Below the pieces are notes generated by a model. It did no database searches. It was given only the letters and a program-made list of their open reading frames with translations, and was not told the origin of the DNA. A stretch of DNA of 64,000 bases, from the NCBI GenBank assembly GCA_039583875.1, contig CM077166.1:87542564-87606563 (forward strand). Direction: 5' to 3'. The number at the start of each line of letters is the position of its first letter. Position 1 is the stretch's first letter. Origin of the DNA: Platanthera guangdongensis (Eukaryota > Streptophyta > Magnoliopsida > Asparagales > Orchidaceae). This document shows positions 1 to 11,538 of this stretch, in pieces. The position numbers and the translations under genes were made by a program.

Positions 1-111
1 TATTACTTAATCCAAAGATTTCAGTTAAAACAGCGGGAGAGAGAGAAACGGCATTACCCGCTATTGTTCCAGTCAGTGTGTTGTCATCTGTTTGAGAGGA
101 ACTATATACCC
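1..111 (-). pseudogene. third ORF of the SIRE-like element, distal part, open at the window edge
   Basis: On the minus strand these bases stay open to the window edge and continue the frame that starts at 14966, once the Tat insertion and one copy of its TACCC duplication are removed. One in-frame TAA lies at the junction. The visible end (AVLTEIFGLSN) resembles the 'putative plant transposon protein' region of extra 3' ORFs in SIRE-type and other plant elements. Function unknown. The assignment rests on position and faint resemblance. Confidence 0.45.
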
Positions 112-835
112 TGTTGAAGCCAAAATTTGACTTCGACGAATGTTCACAAATTGGGGCGTAGCCGGCACCTACTTGGACTAAGCTCCGACCTACGACTGGT
201 CATGAAGGACTAAGGAAAAACTGGCCCAAAGCCGCAGTAGGGAGGTCCCACCGCTTACCCGGAAGATCACAGAGAGCTTCCCCTCCAAAGCCAAAAGCTG
301 GGCTTGGAGTTCCTCAGAAGACTGTGCCAATGAATCCTCTTCCTGGAGTCTGAAAAAAGTCCCTTCTGAAGAACCCCTATGGGCTTATTTATAGATTTCA
401 GAATCTGAACTGCCAATAACAAAACTGTACCGATCTGAAATTACCGAGGTACCCTTGGCTAGGTCTGCCAACGGCCAAACTCCGCTGTTCTGAAAAATAC
501 CCGGGGTAGAAGAGTAAAAACCTCTGTTTGACAGGGAAATATAAAAAAGGCCTCTTCTCCCCCTGGCGATAGGAAAGGCACCTGCCGGCGAGAGGGACCC
601 ACCGCCTGTCTTACCGGCGCCTCTCGCCCTGCACTGCGAGACCTCCTTGCTGATGGAGACTCTCTCGCCCCAGGAGGTCCTCTCGCTTCTGGAGGCCCTC
701 TCGCCTCTGGATGGGGGTATTTTGCCCATTGGAGAGTCCATCGTCTCGCCTCTTGCGAGTGGGCCCCCCTGGCCCCATCTGCCCATCTCGACCTATTTGC
801 TTCTTGAGGGCTCTTTACGAGCCCGAGGTTATACA
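112..835 (-). repeat. 3' LTR of the Tat element
   Basis: A 724-bp copy of the sequence at 14024-14783. It starts TGTTGAAGCC and ends TATACA on the plus strand, so it has TG...CA ends. It lacks a segment of about 36 bases present in the right LTR after the shared CTCCGCTGTTCT. Confidence 0.93.
385..394 (-). promoter_or_regulatory. TATA box in the Tat 3' LTR
   Basis: On the minus strand this reads CTATAAATAA. The same motif occurs at the matching place in the 5' LTR (14298-14307). It is the best candidate for the Pol II promoter of the element. Inferred from the motif only. Confidence 0.6.
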
Positions 836-852
836 CAATCCCCGCTCTTTTT
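836..852 (-). other. polypurine tract of the Tat element
   Basis: Directly inside the 3' LTR the minus strand reads AAAAAGAGCGGGGATTG. This is the expected place and composition for the plus-strand primer. The same sequence, one A shorter, precedes the 3' LTR of the non-autonomous element at 50762-50777. Confidence 0.85.
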
Positions 853-954
853 GAGATTACTCTAAGCTCAAAAAGAATGTTCAACCGAGGCTCGTTATTT
901 GAGGCGCATTAAAAAACATATTTATGAGGAATCTTCTAAGGCCTCCACCGGGGC

Positions 955-963
955 CTATAAATA
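955..963 (+). promoter_or_regulatory. TATA box of the Tat antisense gene
   Basis: CTATAAATA lies 75 bases upstream of the ATG at 1038 and about 120 bases inside the 3' LTR, on the strand opposite to gag-pol. The distance suits a Pol II core promoter with a short 5' leader. No transcript evidence is available here. Confidence 0.6.
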
Positions 964-1037
964 TATGACTGCTGCCCCGCACACCTGGCGCCCCGCTCTG
1001 CATATTCTTCTTCTTCCCTATTCTTGAGTTTTTCGGA

Positions 1038-2063
1038 ATGACGCACAGTCAAAGTTTTCACGAACGTCTCGCACTGGTGCGAGAGCAACATAAGGCCAAC
1101 GTGGCTGCTTTTACCTCTTCTCTGGTTCGCCCTCTCGCCCCGTCGTCTCGCCTGAAAAAGACGAAGGCTGGGCGCCCATCACCTGCCGCAGGAGATTTGT
1201 CTCGCGTCGCTTTGGAAACCATCCCCACTCCCCATGCGCCCTCCACGGAAAAAGAGGTGGGTACTCGCTATTACCACTGTTATCTCCGCGACCGAGTGCT
1301 TTCTCTTGTTGACTAATGCTTTTTCAGGGGGCTCTTGTGGTTCCGCAGCCCCCGAAGAGTCCGCGAGATGGTTCTGTTGCCCGCTGCGAGGAGTTCGATT
1401 CGCTGCCCTCATCTACTCCCCCAACTACTCCCAGCGAGAGGAGGGACGACCCCTCCCCGGCCGCCGATACCTCTCGCCATCCTGGTAAGGGACCTTCCCT
1501 TGCCCTTTTGAATCCCCTTCGCTACTCTCACTCCCTTCTGTAAGTGCCTCTTCCACCTTGCCTCTGCACCCCTTGCGCAGATTCTCGGGCCAACTCTCCT
1601 ATTGAGGAGCAGCCAAAGCGACTCTCCGTCTCGCCACCTCCTGCAGACGGGATTGAAGACTATCTGGGTGACCCTTCAAATCCAGTGGAGATGAAGCGGA
1701 AGACGGCTGAGCTCTTCCGGAAGCACGCGCGCCTTATCCACTCCTTGACTCTAGACAAACAGGCCGCGGAGAAGCTCATCGAGTCGCTGGAGGGCGAGTG
1801 CGCTCGTCTATCTTCTGGAGCTAATGCCGAGCTAGATGTCGATGGAACCGACCCTGAGGCCATCATGAATGAGACCGATATGCAGCTCCGTCTCGCGCGA
1901 CGTGGTCTTGAAACCATCCGCTCCTTCCACTCGCGGAGTAGACCTCCTCGCGGGGGAGCTCGCGGTGGCCGCTGGGAATGGTGCCCGTACTGAAGAATAT
2001 CCGTCTCGCTATCCTTCTTTTTCTTCTTCTCGCAAAAGTTGTAATAATGGTAGTCTCGCCTAA
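1038..2063 (+). pseudogene. antisense ORF of the Tat element, first part, with two clear introns
   Basis: Runs antisense to gag-pol. Exon 1 is 1038-1256 (starting MTHSQSFHERL), the intron 1257-1327 has GT...TTTTTCAG, exon 2 is 1328-1484, the intron 1485-1580 has GTAAGG...TGCGCAG, and exon 3 starts at 1581. Codon phase is kept across both junctions (phase 0, then a GAT codon split after its first base). Exon 3 carries a Lys/Glu-rich helical stretch, MKRKTAELFRKHARLIHSL, likely coiled coil. Near 1935 the frame must shift by one base to stay open to the TAA at 2061-2063. Antisense ORFs between pol and the 3' LTR are known in Tat-clade elements; their function is not established. Whether this and the 2460-4460 part form one gene is unclear. 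Confidence 0.6.
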
Positions 2064-2459
2064 GTATGCAGAGAGCTTGGTCCCCTGCGGGACGATTTCT
2101 GGACATATATTTTTATGGCTTAATTTTTCATTCCCTTTTTTAATCCTCCTTTTAATTTATGCTAAATATTTATATATTTTTCCAGATTGTGATGGGTCGC
2201 GCCGATCGAGGTTTAGGAGAGAGAAAAGACATCGACTCTTCCCCTCCCCCCATATTTTCCCGCCCATTTAATCATTGGCTATGTATCAGTTATAAATATG
2301 CCTAGTCCGGGATTAGATGCCGCACTTTCCGCTTCTGCCGTTACCCGAGTTCTTGGCCTTCTGACCTTTCTGTCTCGCCGGACCCTTCTCGCCTTCCTCT
2401 CTTAGATCTCTTGCCTATTTATTCCTTCATCTCGCCGAAGACCATTTCGCCAAAGAAGA

Positions 2460-4460
2460 TGGGTAAGAAGAAGGTGGTTTGGGTGAGGGGCGCAGCCGCT
2501 GCGGGAAGAGGTTTACTGACTATGACTTCCCGCTCGGCCGGCTCCCTCGAGAAGACCATGATAAGTTTGCCCGCGAGTATCTGGGGGAAGGGGTCGAGTC
2601 GCGTCCCCCCAAGGTCGGCGAGTGCATTAACACATATTTCCCGGGGGAACTCGCCTTCCCCGTCTCGCATTTCGAGGCGGGGTTGCGACTGCCCCTTTGG
2701 CCTGAGGTGAAGCAGACCTTCAAATACTTTGGTGTCGTCCCGGCACAGTTCAACCCTAACGCCATCTCGGTGTTGATCGCGTTCGCCTGCTACATGCACC
2801 GGGAGCGAATCGAGTTCAGCTTGACGGCCTTCCGCAAGCTTTTCATCTACCTCGCCAACGCCGATGGCATCTCGTATTTTACTGGGCAGGGGCTCAAGGT
2901 ATGCGAGACGCCCAACAAGAACCATCACTGGCTCACCCGATTCGTCTTCATCAGGGGAGACCGGGCTGACTTCGGTGGCATCCCTCTCGTGCCGGTCTCT
3001 CCGCCAGAGAGCTTCTACGCCACCCCCAAGTCAGTGGGCCAGAGAAGCTGCTGTGCGAGTACCTAGTTTGCAAGAACTTCGAGGTCAACTACTTGCGGCG
3101 AGGCCTCGACTCGCTTCTCCCAGTGCTCCTGGGCGAGGGTATTCTTATCTTATTCTTTCGTCCCTCTCTCCTCGCTATTTGTCGTCCCGCTTCTTCCTAA
3201 CCCCTGCTCGCTTTTAGGTGAGCGAATCGTTCCAGCGTCCCCTCCTTACAAGAGCAATATTCACCCCGCCAAGGGTCTTGATCTCGCCAATGCAGCGACA
3301 GAGGCGGCGAGAGAGTCCCTGGCTATAATCCCGCTGAAGCGTCCCGGAGATGACACGGTCCCCTCTCGCTCCAGCCCTCCTAAAAAGAAGATGAAGAAGG
3401 CTGTAGTTATTTCCAAGGAAAGGAGGAAGGCTCCTCAAGGGAGCCCTATCTCAATAGGGGAAACTCCACCGCCTCCCTCTCCTAATCACCAGGCCGTCTA
3501 GCCTATCCGCGAGACGGTACTCTCTGATCAACCTGCTGCTGCCTCCAATCTGCCCGCCACTGCTTCCAACCCGCGAGCTGCTGCTCCTGAACAGGTGGCT
3601 GCCACCTCCTCTCGCGAGGGCGACTCCTCTAGCCGTCCCGCCCCCGCCTCTCACATGAATTACAATCTGGGTCCAGTGGTTCTTGATGCCGTCGGCGACC
3701 CGGTTCTGTTGTGGGGGAGGGACGCCAACCGCGTGTCCATCTTCACCCTCCTTCCATCTTGGAAGGAGCAAGAGGTACCTACCAGCCACGCCTTCGCCAT
3801 AGGGTACGCCTCTATGGCGGCCTTGACGCCGTTCTGCCTGAGAGCGAGTCCACCAAGGACCTTATGCTGAAAACTTGCCATCACCAAATGCGGGCCTTGG
3901 AGTTCTCGCACCGCTCCTCTCGCCGCCTAATTTACATCAATTCAAAGTGGAAGGCCAGCGAGGAAAATCTGGAGGCGGAGCGGGAGAAATCTACTGGTCT
4001 AGAGAGAAGGTTATCAGATGACGAGTCCCTCCTCGCGAAGGCCCAAGGCGGCGTGGTAAGCCATAACTTTCTTTTCCCTTGGGTCTTTCCTTTCCCATGA
4101 TTCTTGGCTAATTGCTAGGTCATCCCGCAGGATGTCGAGACGGCGGGACAACTGCGTTCGCGTGTGGCAGCTTTGGAGGAGGAGGTCCGGGTATTGACTG
4201 CTGAGAACGCGCGCCTTCAGGCTGATGCTGCGTCGTCATCTCGCCGCGAGCCCTTCCGGACACCTCCGCCACACTACTCTTACAAGGAAGTTGAGGAGCG
4301 GTGCCGAGACGCTGGTGTCCGTGGGGCTGAGCTGGTGCTGCAAATGATGAAAGACCTGGGGGTTATGAAGGACAAATCTGAGACAGTGACCGCACGCGAC
4401 TTGGTCCCCGAGCTCTATAGCGAGCAGCGCGATGATTCTTCATCCGGCGAGGAGGACTGA
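2460..4460 (+). pseudogene. antisense ORF, second part: 'gypsy-type transposon' (Transposase_28-like) domain and coiled-coil C terminus
   Basis: The conserved core is at 2510-3030. It contains HFEAGLRLPLW, FGVVPAQFNPNAISVLIAF and RKLFIYL, which resemble the plant 'putative gypsy type transposon' domain (PF04195 as I recall it). After a one-base frameshift near 3040 the reading continues to about 3136, followed by a likely intron ending TTTTAG at 3217. The next exon has a basic patch (PPKKKMKK), possibly a nuclear signal, and a stop at 3499-3501. A later exon ends at the donor near 4055; the acceptor CCCGCAG precedes 4133. The last exon is helical and ends DDSSSGEED at 4460. Several lesions make this copy a pseudogene. 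The 2064-2459 stretch between the two parts is T-rich and holds no clear exon. Confidence 0.65.
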
Positions 4461-4971
4461 TGCGCCGCCTCCAAGATTTAGAATCACTCTCTCCTCCTTC
4501 TTTTGATGTTGTAAAAACTTTAAACCATATTTTTGTGGCATCTGCCAAGTGACGAGCGAGTGCTCAATTTTGTTGTCTTCTATTTTTGTTTTCTATTTTG
4601 TGAAGTTAATCCCTGGTTTGTGTTTTGCCTGCGGGACGGTGCTATCTCTTTGTCTCGCCGCGTAACCTTTCTATATCTGCCTTTATGTTCTACGCGAGAC
4701 GGCTTTTTGACGCGCTTAACGGCCGCGAGTCGACGCCATGGATTTCCTCGTGAGTGCCCTTTCGCTACCGGCGAGACGATCCTCAAAAGCCATCCGCTGC
4801 GAGTGCTGCCACCTGCCCTACTCTGCACCCTTTTTTCCTTAGTTTTTTTTTGGACCTTAGTTCTAAGTTGAGATACTAAGGTGTAATGTCGCTTAAGGGG
4901 ACTTTTCACCCTATTCCGCCAAAGTGAATTCTCTGTCCTGTCAGTTTGACGTTGATGGAGATTGCTTGACC
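4461..4971. other. spacer between antisense gene and tandem array
   Basis: About 510 bases, rich in T and in the element's CTCGCC/GCGAG motif. No reading frame with recognisable content. It is the likely 3' end of the antisense transcript. Confidence 0.5.
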
Positions 4972-7900
4972 CAACCCTATCCCCCACAGGCGAGCCTTCG
5001 GACCTGCAAGCTAGATGGGAACCTGCGTAGCGGGTCTACCTGGGGCCGAGCCGAGCTCGGGGTGCCGATGAAGATCTCAAACCAAAACCTATCCCCACAG
5101 GCGAGCCTTCGGACCTGCCAGCTAGATGGGAGCCTGCGCAGCGGGTCTACCTGGGGCCGAGCCGAGCTCGGGGTGCCGATGAAGATCTCAAACCAAAACC
5201 TATCCCCCACAGGCGAGCCTTCGGACCTGCCAGCTAGATGGGAGCCTACGCAGCGGGTCTACCTGGGGCCGAGCCGAGCTCGGGGTGCCGATGAAGATCT
5301 CAACTCAAAACCTATCCCCCACAGGCGAGCCTTCGGACCTACCAGCTAGATGGGAGCATGCGCAGCGGGTCTACCTGGGGCCGAGCCGAGCTCGGGGTGC
5401 CGATGAAGATCTCAAACCAAAACCTATTCCCCACAGGCGAGCCTTCGGACCTGCCAGCTAGATGCGAGCCTGCGCAGCGGATCTACCTGGGGCCGAGCCG
5501 AGCTTGGGGTGCCGATGAAGATCTCAAACCAAAACCTATCCCCCACAGGCGAGCCTTCGGACCTGCCAGCTAGATGGGAGCCTGCGCAGCGGGTCTACCT
5601 GGGGCCGAGCCGAGCTCGGGGTGCCGATGAAGATCTCAACTCAAAACCTATCCCCCACAGGCGAGCGTTCGGACCTACCTGCTAGATGGGAGCCTGCGCA
5701 GTGGGTCTACCTGGGGCCGAGCCGAGCTCGGGGTGCCGATGAAGATCTCAAACCAAAACATATCCCCCACATGCGAGCCTTCGGACCCGCCAGCTAGATG
5801 GGAGCCTGCGCAGCGGGTCTACCTGGGGCCGAGCCGAGGTCGGGGTGTCGATGAAGATCTCAACTCAAAACCTATCCCCCACAGGCGAGCATTCGGACCT
5901 GCCAGCTAGATGGGAGCCTGCGCAGCGGGTCTACCTGGGGCCGAGCCGAGCTCGGGGTGCCGATGAAGATCTCAACCAAAAACCTATCCCCCACAGGCGA
6001 GCCTTCGGACCTACCAGCTAGATGGGAGCCTGCGCAGCGGGTCTACCTGGGGCCGAGCTGAGCTCGGGGTGCCGATGAAGATCTCAAACCAAAACCTATC
6101 CCCCACAGGCGAGTCTTCGGACCTGCCAGCTAGATGGGAGCCTGCGCAGCGGGTCTACCTGGGCCGAGCCGAACTCGGGGTGCCGATGAAGATCTCAAAC
6201 CAAAACCTATCCCCCACAGGCGAGCCTTCGGACCTGCCAGCTAGATGGGAGACTGCGCAGCGGGTCTACCTGGGGCCGAGCCGAGCTCGGGGTGCCGATG
6301 AAGATCTCAACTCAAAACCTATCCCCCACAGGCGAACCTTCGGACCTGCCAGCTAGATGGGAGCCTGCGCAGCGGGTCTACCTAGGGCCGAGCCGAGCTC
6401 GGGGTGCCGATGAAGATCTCAAACCAAAACCTATCCCCCACAGGTGAGCCTTCGGACCTGCCAGCTAGATGGGAGCCTGCGCAGCGGGTCTACCTGGGGC
6501 CGAGCCGAGCTCGGGGTGTCGATGAAGATCTCAAACCAAAACCTATCCCCCACAGGCGAGCCTTCGGACCTGCCAGCTAGATGGGAGCCTACGCAGCGGG
6601 TCTACCTGGGGCCGAGCTGAGCTCGGGGTGCCGATGAAGATCTCAACTCAAAACCTATCCCCCACAGGCGAGCCTTCGGACCTGCCAGCTAGATGGGAGA
6701 CTGCGCAGCGGGTCTACCTGGGGCCGAGCCGATCTCGGGGTGCCGATGAAGATCTCAAACCAAAACCTATCCCCCACAGGCGAGCCTTCGGACCTGCCAG
6801 CTAGATGGGAGCCTACGCAGCGGGTCTACCTGGGGCCGAGCCGAGCTCGGGGTGTCGATGAAGATCTCAAACCAAAACCTATCCCCCACATGCGAGCCTT
6901 CGGACCTACCAGCTAGATGGGAGCCTGCGCAGCGGGTCTACCTGGGGCCGAGCCGAGCTCGGGGTGCCGATGAAGATCTCAAACCAAAACCTATCCCCCA
7001 CAGGCGAGCCTTCGGACCTGCCAGCTAGATGGGAGCCTGCGCAGCGGGTCTACCTGGGGCCGAGCCGAGCTCGGGGTGCCGATGAAGATCTCAACTCAAA
7101 ACCTATCCCCCACAGGCGAGCCTTCGGACCTGCCAGCTAGATGGGAGCCTGCGCAGCAGGTCTACCTGGGGCCGAGCCGAGCTCGGGGTGCCGATAAAGA
7201 TCTCAAACCAAAACCTATCCCCCACAGGCGAGCCTTCGGACCTGCCAGCTAGATGGGAGCCTGCGCAGCGGGTCTACCTAGGGACGAGCCGAGCTCGGGG
7301 TGCCGATGAAGATCTCAAACCAAAACCTATCCCCCACAGGCGAGCCTTCGGACCTGCCAGCTAGATGGGAGCCTGCGCAGCGGGTCTACCTGGGGCCGAG
7401 CCGAGCTCGTGGTGCCGATGAAGATCTCAACTCAAAACCTATCCCCCACAGGCGAGCCTTCGGACCTGCCAGCTAGATGGAAGCCTGCGCAGCGGGTCTA
7501 CCTGGGGCCGAGCCGTGCTCGGGGTGCCGATGAAGATCTCAAACCAAAACCTATCCCCCACAGGCGAGCCTTCAGACCTGCCAGCTAGATGGGAGCCTGC
7601 GCAGCGGGTCTACCTGGGGCTGAGCCGAGCTCGGGGTGCCGATGAAGATCTCAAACCAAAACGTATCCCCCACAGGCGATCCTTCGGACCTGCCAGCTAG
7701 ATGGGAGCCTGCGTAGAGGGTATACCTGGGGCTGAGCCGAGCTCGCGGTGCCGATGAAGATCTCAACTCAAAACCTATCCCCCACAGGCGAGCCTTCGGA
7801 CCTGCCAGCTAGATGGGAGCCTGCGCAGCGGGTCTACCTGGGGCCGAGCCGAGCTCGGGGTGCCGATGAAGATCTCAAACCAAAACCTATCCCCCACAGG

Positions 7901-8097
7901 CGAGCCTTCGGACCTGCCAGCTAGATGGGAGCCTGCGCAGCGGGTCTACCTGGGGCCGAGCTGAGCTCGGGGTGCCGATGAAGATCTCAAACCAAAACCT
8001 ATCCCCCACAGGCGAGCCTTCGGACCTGCCAGCTAGATGGGAGCCTGCGCAGCGGGTCTACCTGGGGCCGAGCCGAGCTCGGGGTGCCGATGAAGAT
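4972..8097 (-). repeat. 112-bp tandem array, about 28 copies, in the 3' untranslated region of the Tat element
   Basis: Head-to-tail copies of a 112-bp unit (successive GCGAGCCTTCGGACC starts near 4991, 5102, 5214 and 5326). Copies differ by only a few bases. Each holds the palindrome CCGAGCTCGG. The third unit of many triplets reads CTCAACTCAAAACC where the others read CTCAAACCAAAACC, a sign of a 336-bp higher-order unit. The array lies between the 3' ends of pol (8204) and the antisense gene (4460). Open frames inside it result from a repeat with few stops and are not genes. Expanded repeats in this part of Tat/Ogre-type elements are known. Confidence 0.95.
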
Positions 8098-8203
8098 ACC
8101 TCTTCCTATCATTAGGACTTCACGAGAAATAATGAACGAGAAATAATTTGAGAAGTATATTATATTAATTATGCTTTGAGTACATATCTTCTGCTCTCCC
8201 TTC

Positions 8204-9097
8204 TCATGGGTAGAAGCGTTTTAAGTCATCCCCACTCCAGGAATGGTTCAAGGTCCTACCCTCCACATCTTGGAGGTAGTAACCCCCTGCTTTCAACACT
8301 CTCTCTACAATATAAGGCCCCTCCCAATTTGGATTGAGCTTTCCCACCGGGGCGGACCTCCCTGCCGCATCAACCTTCTTTAGTACTAGGTCTCCTTCCG
8401 CGAATTGCTTTATCCTGATATGCTTGTCGAAGTGCTTTGCCATTCGACGCTTGATCTCTTCTTGTCTGATGGCTGCTATGTCTCGCAGCTCCTCTGCAAG
8501 GTCTAGTGAGAGGCACAGGCCTTCTTCATTTCCCATCCTCCATGCCTCGTCCCCATCACCTGCAGCCGCGACTCGTGGGGATCGGACCTCAAACTCCACT
8601 GGTAGTACCGCCTCACAACCATGGGAAAGCTTGAAGGGGGTCTCACCAGTGGCCGTGTTCGGGGTTGTTCTCAGAGCCCACAGGACCGAGGGGAGCTGCT
8701 CTACCCAATTCCCTCTCAGATTCTCCACCTTCTTCTTTAGCAAGTTAACGATAATCTTGTTTGCCGCCTCCACCTGACCGTTGCTCCTGGGGTGGTGGAC
8801 GGAGGCAAACCTGAGGTCGATGCCCAGCTGAGTGTAGAGGCTGATGAACTATTCGCTAGCAAACTGGGGGCCGTTATCCGTGACGATGGCTTAAGGCAGC
8901 CCGTGCCTGCAGATGATCTCCCCCCAGACGAATTTCCTGATGACTTGGGAGGTCACCTTTGCTAGCGCCTTAACCTCCAGCCACTTGGAGATGTAATCTA
9001 TCATAACTAGGAGGAATCTTCTTTGTCCACTAGCTGGAGGAAAAGGCCCAACTAGATCCATTCCCCAAATGGCGAAAGGCCATGGTGCTGTGATGCT
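8204..9097 (-). pseudogene. Tat integrase core and C terminus, broken
   Basis: The minus-strand frame is the same as that of 9098-10405. The catalytic core is recognisable (AIVTDNGPQF around 8870, then the SNGQVEAANK region near 8770). The C-terminal half, 8204-8773, is open for 189 codons and ends in the usual KLNPNWEGPYIV region. Stop codons at 8849-8851 (TAG), 8891-8893 (TAA) and 9098-9100 (TGA) interrupt the frame. Integrase inserts the element DNA into the host genome; this copy would not make a full protein. Confidence 0.9.
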
Positions 9098-10405
9098 TCA
9101 GAGCCTTTGAGCCGACAAGAGCTGGAGGGGGGCGTAGATCTGGCATTTTCGGCATTTCCTCGCAAACTCTGTTGCGTCCTTCCTCAGGGTGGGCCAGAAG
9201 TACCCCTGCCTGACCACCCTTGCTTCCAACGTCCTCCCTCCGGAATGACTACCACATTCCCCGGAGTGCACCTCCTCCAGAATGTGTCTGGTCTCCTCCT
9301 CCGTTACACATCGAGCTAGGAGACTCGAAAGCATCCTTCGATGTAGCCCTCCTTCATGCATGAGATAATGGGCCGCCTTATGGCGAAAGTTTCTTGCCTC
9401 CTTGACCCCCTCAGGGAGGGTTCCTGTCAGAAAGAAGGTAACGAAAGGTTCTACCCACGAGGGCCGCCGATACACCTCCATTAGCTCCCCCTCTTCGATC
9501 ACTGGATGGAATAGATCAGTCAGGGCACCCCCTTCCCAAGGTCCGAATTTGGCCAATTGATCGGCAGCAGTGTTCTCTTCTCTGGGGACGTGCTGCATGG
9601 AGAACGTCTGGAACCCCCCTATGATCGTCCTCACCTTGGATAAATATTTTACAAGGGTGGGCTCCCGAGCCTCGAACTCTCCACGTATCTGAGATGCTAC
9701 GACCAATGAATCTGTGAAAACCTCAACGTCCTTAATCTCGAGCTCCTTAGCCAAGCAAAGGTCGGCTATCACTGTCTCGTACTCTGCTTGGTTGTTGGTT
9801 GTGGGGAAATGCAAGGCGACCGCTTGTTTTATGGTCACTCCCTGAGGACTTGTTAGTACCACCCCTGCTCCAAGGGAGTGCTTTCCCGAGGCCCCATCGA
9901 CCATTATCTTCCATGCTTTTGGTGGCCGCGGCTCCTCGTCCCCGACCCCCGCGACGTAGTCTGCCAAGAAGTCGTCCACCACCTGTGCTTTAATGGAGAG
10001 CCTCGGTACGAACGAAATGTTGAATTCACTCAACTCGATAGACCACTTGGCCAGTCTACCCGAGTGCTCTACTCCTTCAAAAATCTTTCGGAGAGGATGG
10101 TCCGTCACCACCTTAATCGAATGTGCTTGGAAATATGGCCGGAGCTTCCTGGCTGAAACGACCAAGGCGTATGCCAGTTTTTCTAGGATAGGGTAACGAA
10201 GCTCCGCCTTTCTTAGAATCCTGCTAACATAATAAATGGGCAGTTGCTTCTTTCCCTCTTCTCTGACTAGGACGGAGCTCACCGCCTCTGCTCCCACTCC
10301 TAGGTACAGGGTCAGATCTTCCCCCTCTTTTGGGCTTTGAAGTAGAGGAGCCAGGGAGAGTTGCTCCTTCAGCTTTTGGAAGCTTCTTCGCACTCCGCTG
10401 TCCAT
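9098..10405 (-). pseudogene. Tat RNase H, second (archaeal-type) RNase H and integrase zinc finger
   Basis: 435 codons without a stop. The first third is the gypsy RNase H/connection (YYVSRILRKAELRYPILEK). From about 9920 to 9600 a second RNase H follows (MVDGASGKHSLGAGVVL, NNQAEYETVIADL), the archaeal-type domain that marks the Tat clade. The end holds the HHCC finger of integrase, with CRKCQIYA as its last pair. The frame opens about 30 bases inside the RT frame; a one-base deletion near 10380 separates the two. It ends at a TGA at 9098-9100 just before the integrase core. Confidence 0.92.
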
Positions 10406-11532
10406 TCAAATCTCTGATTCCCTCGTAGTACTTTAAAGAAAGGTGAGCACTTCTCTCCTGACCTAGAGAGGAATCTGCTAAGGCCGGCCAGCTTTCCTAG
10501 CAAGCACTGCACCTCCTTAGCATTTCGCGGTGATTCCAGCTCTAGAATGGCCTTTACTTTATCAGGATTAGGTTCTACCCCTGCCGGGGTCAGAAGGTGC
10601 CCAAGAAATTTCCCACGACTGGCCCAGAAAACACATTTTAGGGGGTTCAACCTCATTTTGAACTTTCTCAAGGTGGCGAACGTCTCCTCCAGATCCTGGA
10701 GATCTGAGTTCACTCCCTTGCTCTTTACCATGAGATCATCAACGTAGACTTCTAGGTTCCGGCCCCTCTGGCCCTGGAAAATTCGATCCATCATCCGTTG
10801 GTATGTTACTCCCGTATTTTTTAACCCAAAGGGCATCATGTTATAACTAAAACACCCTTCCCTTGTGATGAAGGAGACGTCCTTGACGTCAGGAGGGTGC
10901 ATCCGGATCTGATGGTAACGTGAAAAAGCATTCAGAAAACTCATAACAGAAAAACCAACGGCTGAATCAACCAGCGCGTCGATTCGAGGCAGGGGGTAGC
11001 AATCCTTAGGGCATGATTTATTTAATAACGAAAAGTCAATACACATTCTCCATTTTCCTCCCTCCTTCTTCACCATTACTACATTGGAGATCCAGCCTGG
11101 ATACTGGATCTCTGAGATGAAGCCCGCCTCTAGGAGCTTCTTGACTTCCTCGCGAATGGGCTCCTCCAGCTTGGTGGCGATGGCTCTCATCTTCTGATGT
11201 ATGGGGCGCGTCCGAGGGTCCAGCTTTAGGCGGTGGCAGGCCACGTCCGCATCAATGCCCGGCATGTCCGTCGCGCTCCAAGCGAAGACGTCGACGTTGC
11301 TCTGAATGCAGGCCCGCATCCGCTCCTGGTCCTCGGGGCTCAAGCCCCCGCTGATCCGCACCCTTCGTACCTGCCCATGGCTGGTGCGGATCTCCACCTC
11401 CACCACTTCCTCGGCCACCTCCAGCCGCGACTGCTCCCAGACGTCCCCTGCTTCTTCTTCCTGCTCCAGCTCTTCCTCCCCTCCTGCTCCCTCAACTTCC
11501 ATCACCTCGTCCTGCTGCTGCTCAATTTCCAT
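10369..11532 (-). pseudogene. Tat reverse transcriptase
   Basis: 387 codons. The RT fingers and palm are clear: WRMCIDFSLLNKSCPKDCYP, MPFGLKNTGVTYQRMM and the catalytic YVDD (EVYVDDLMVKS). The N terminus is an acidic Glu/Gln stretch that continues the linker at 11539-11847 in the same frame across a TGA at 11539-11541. RT copies the element RNA into DNA. The frame ends early at 10369 through a one-base deletion; the sequence continues in the neighbouring frame. Confidence 0.93.
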
Positions 11533-11538
11533 GTCCCT

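Noticed and set aside
4972..8097. Regular repeats resembling a CRISPR array
   Set aside because: Units are contiguous 112-bp copies with no unique spacers, inside a plant retrotransposon. This is a tandem satellite-type array.
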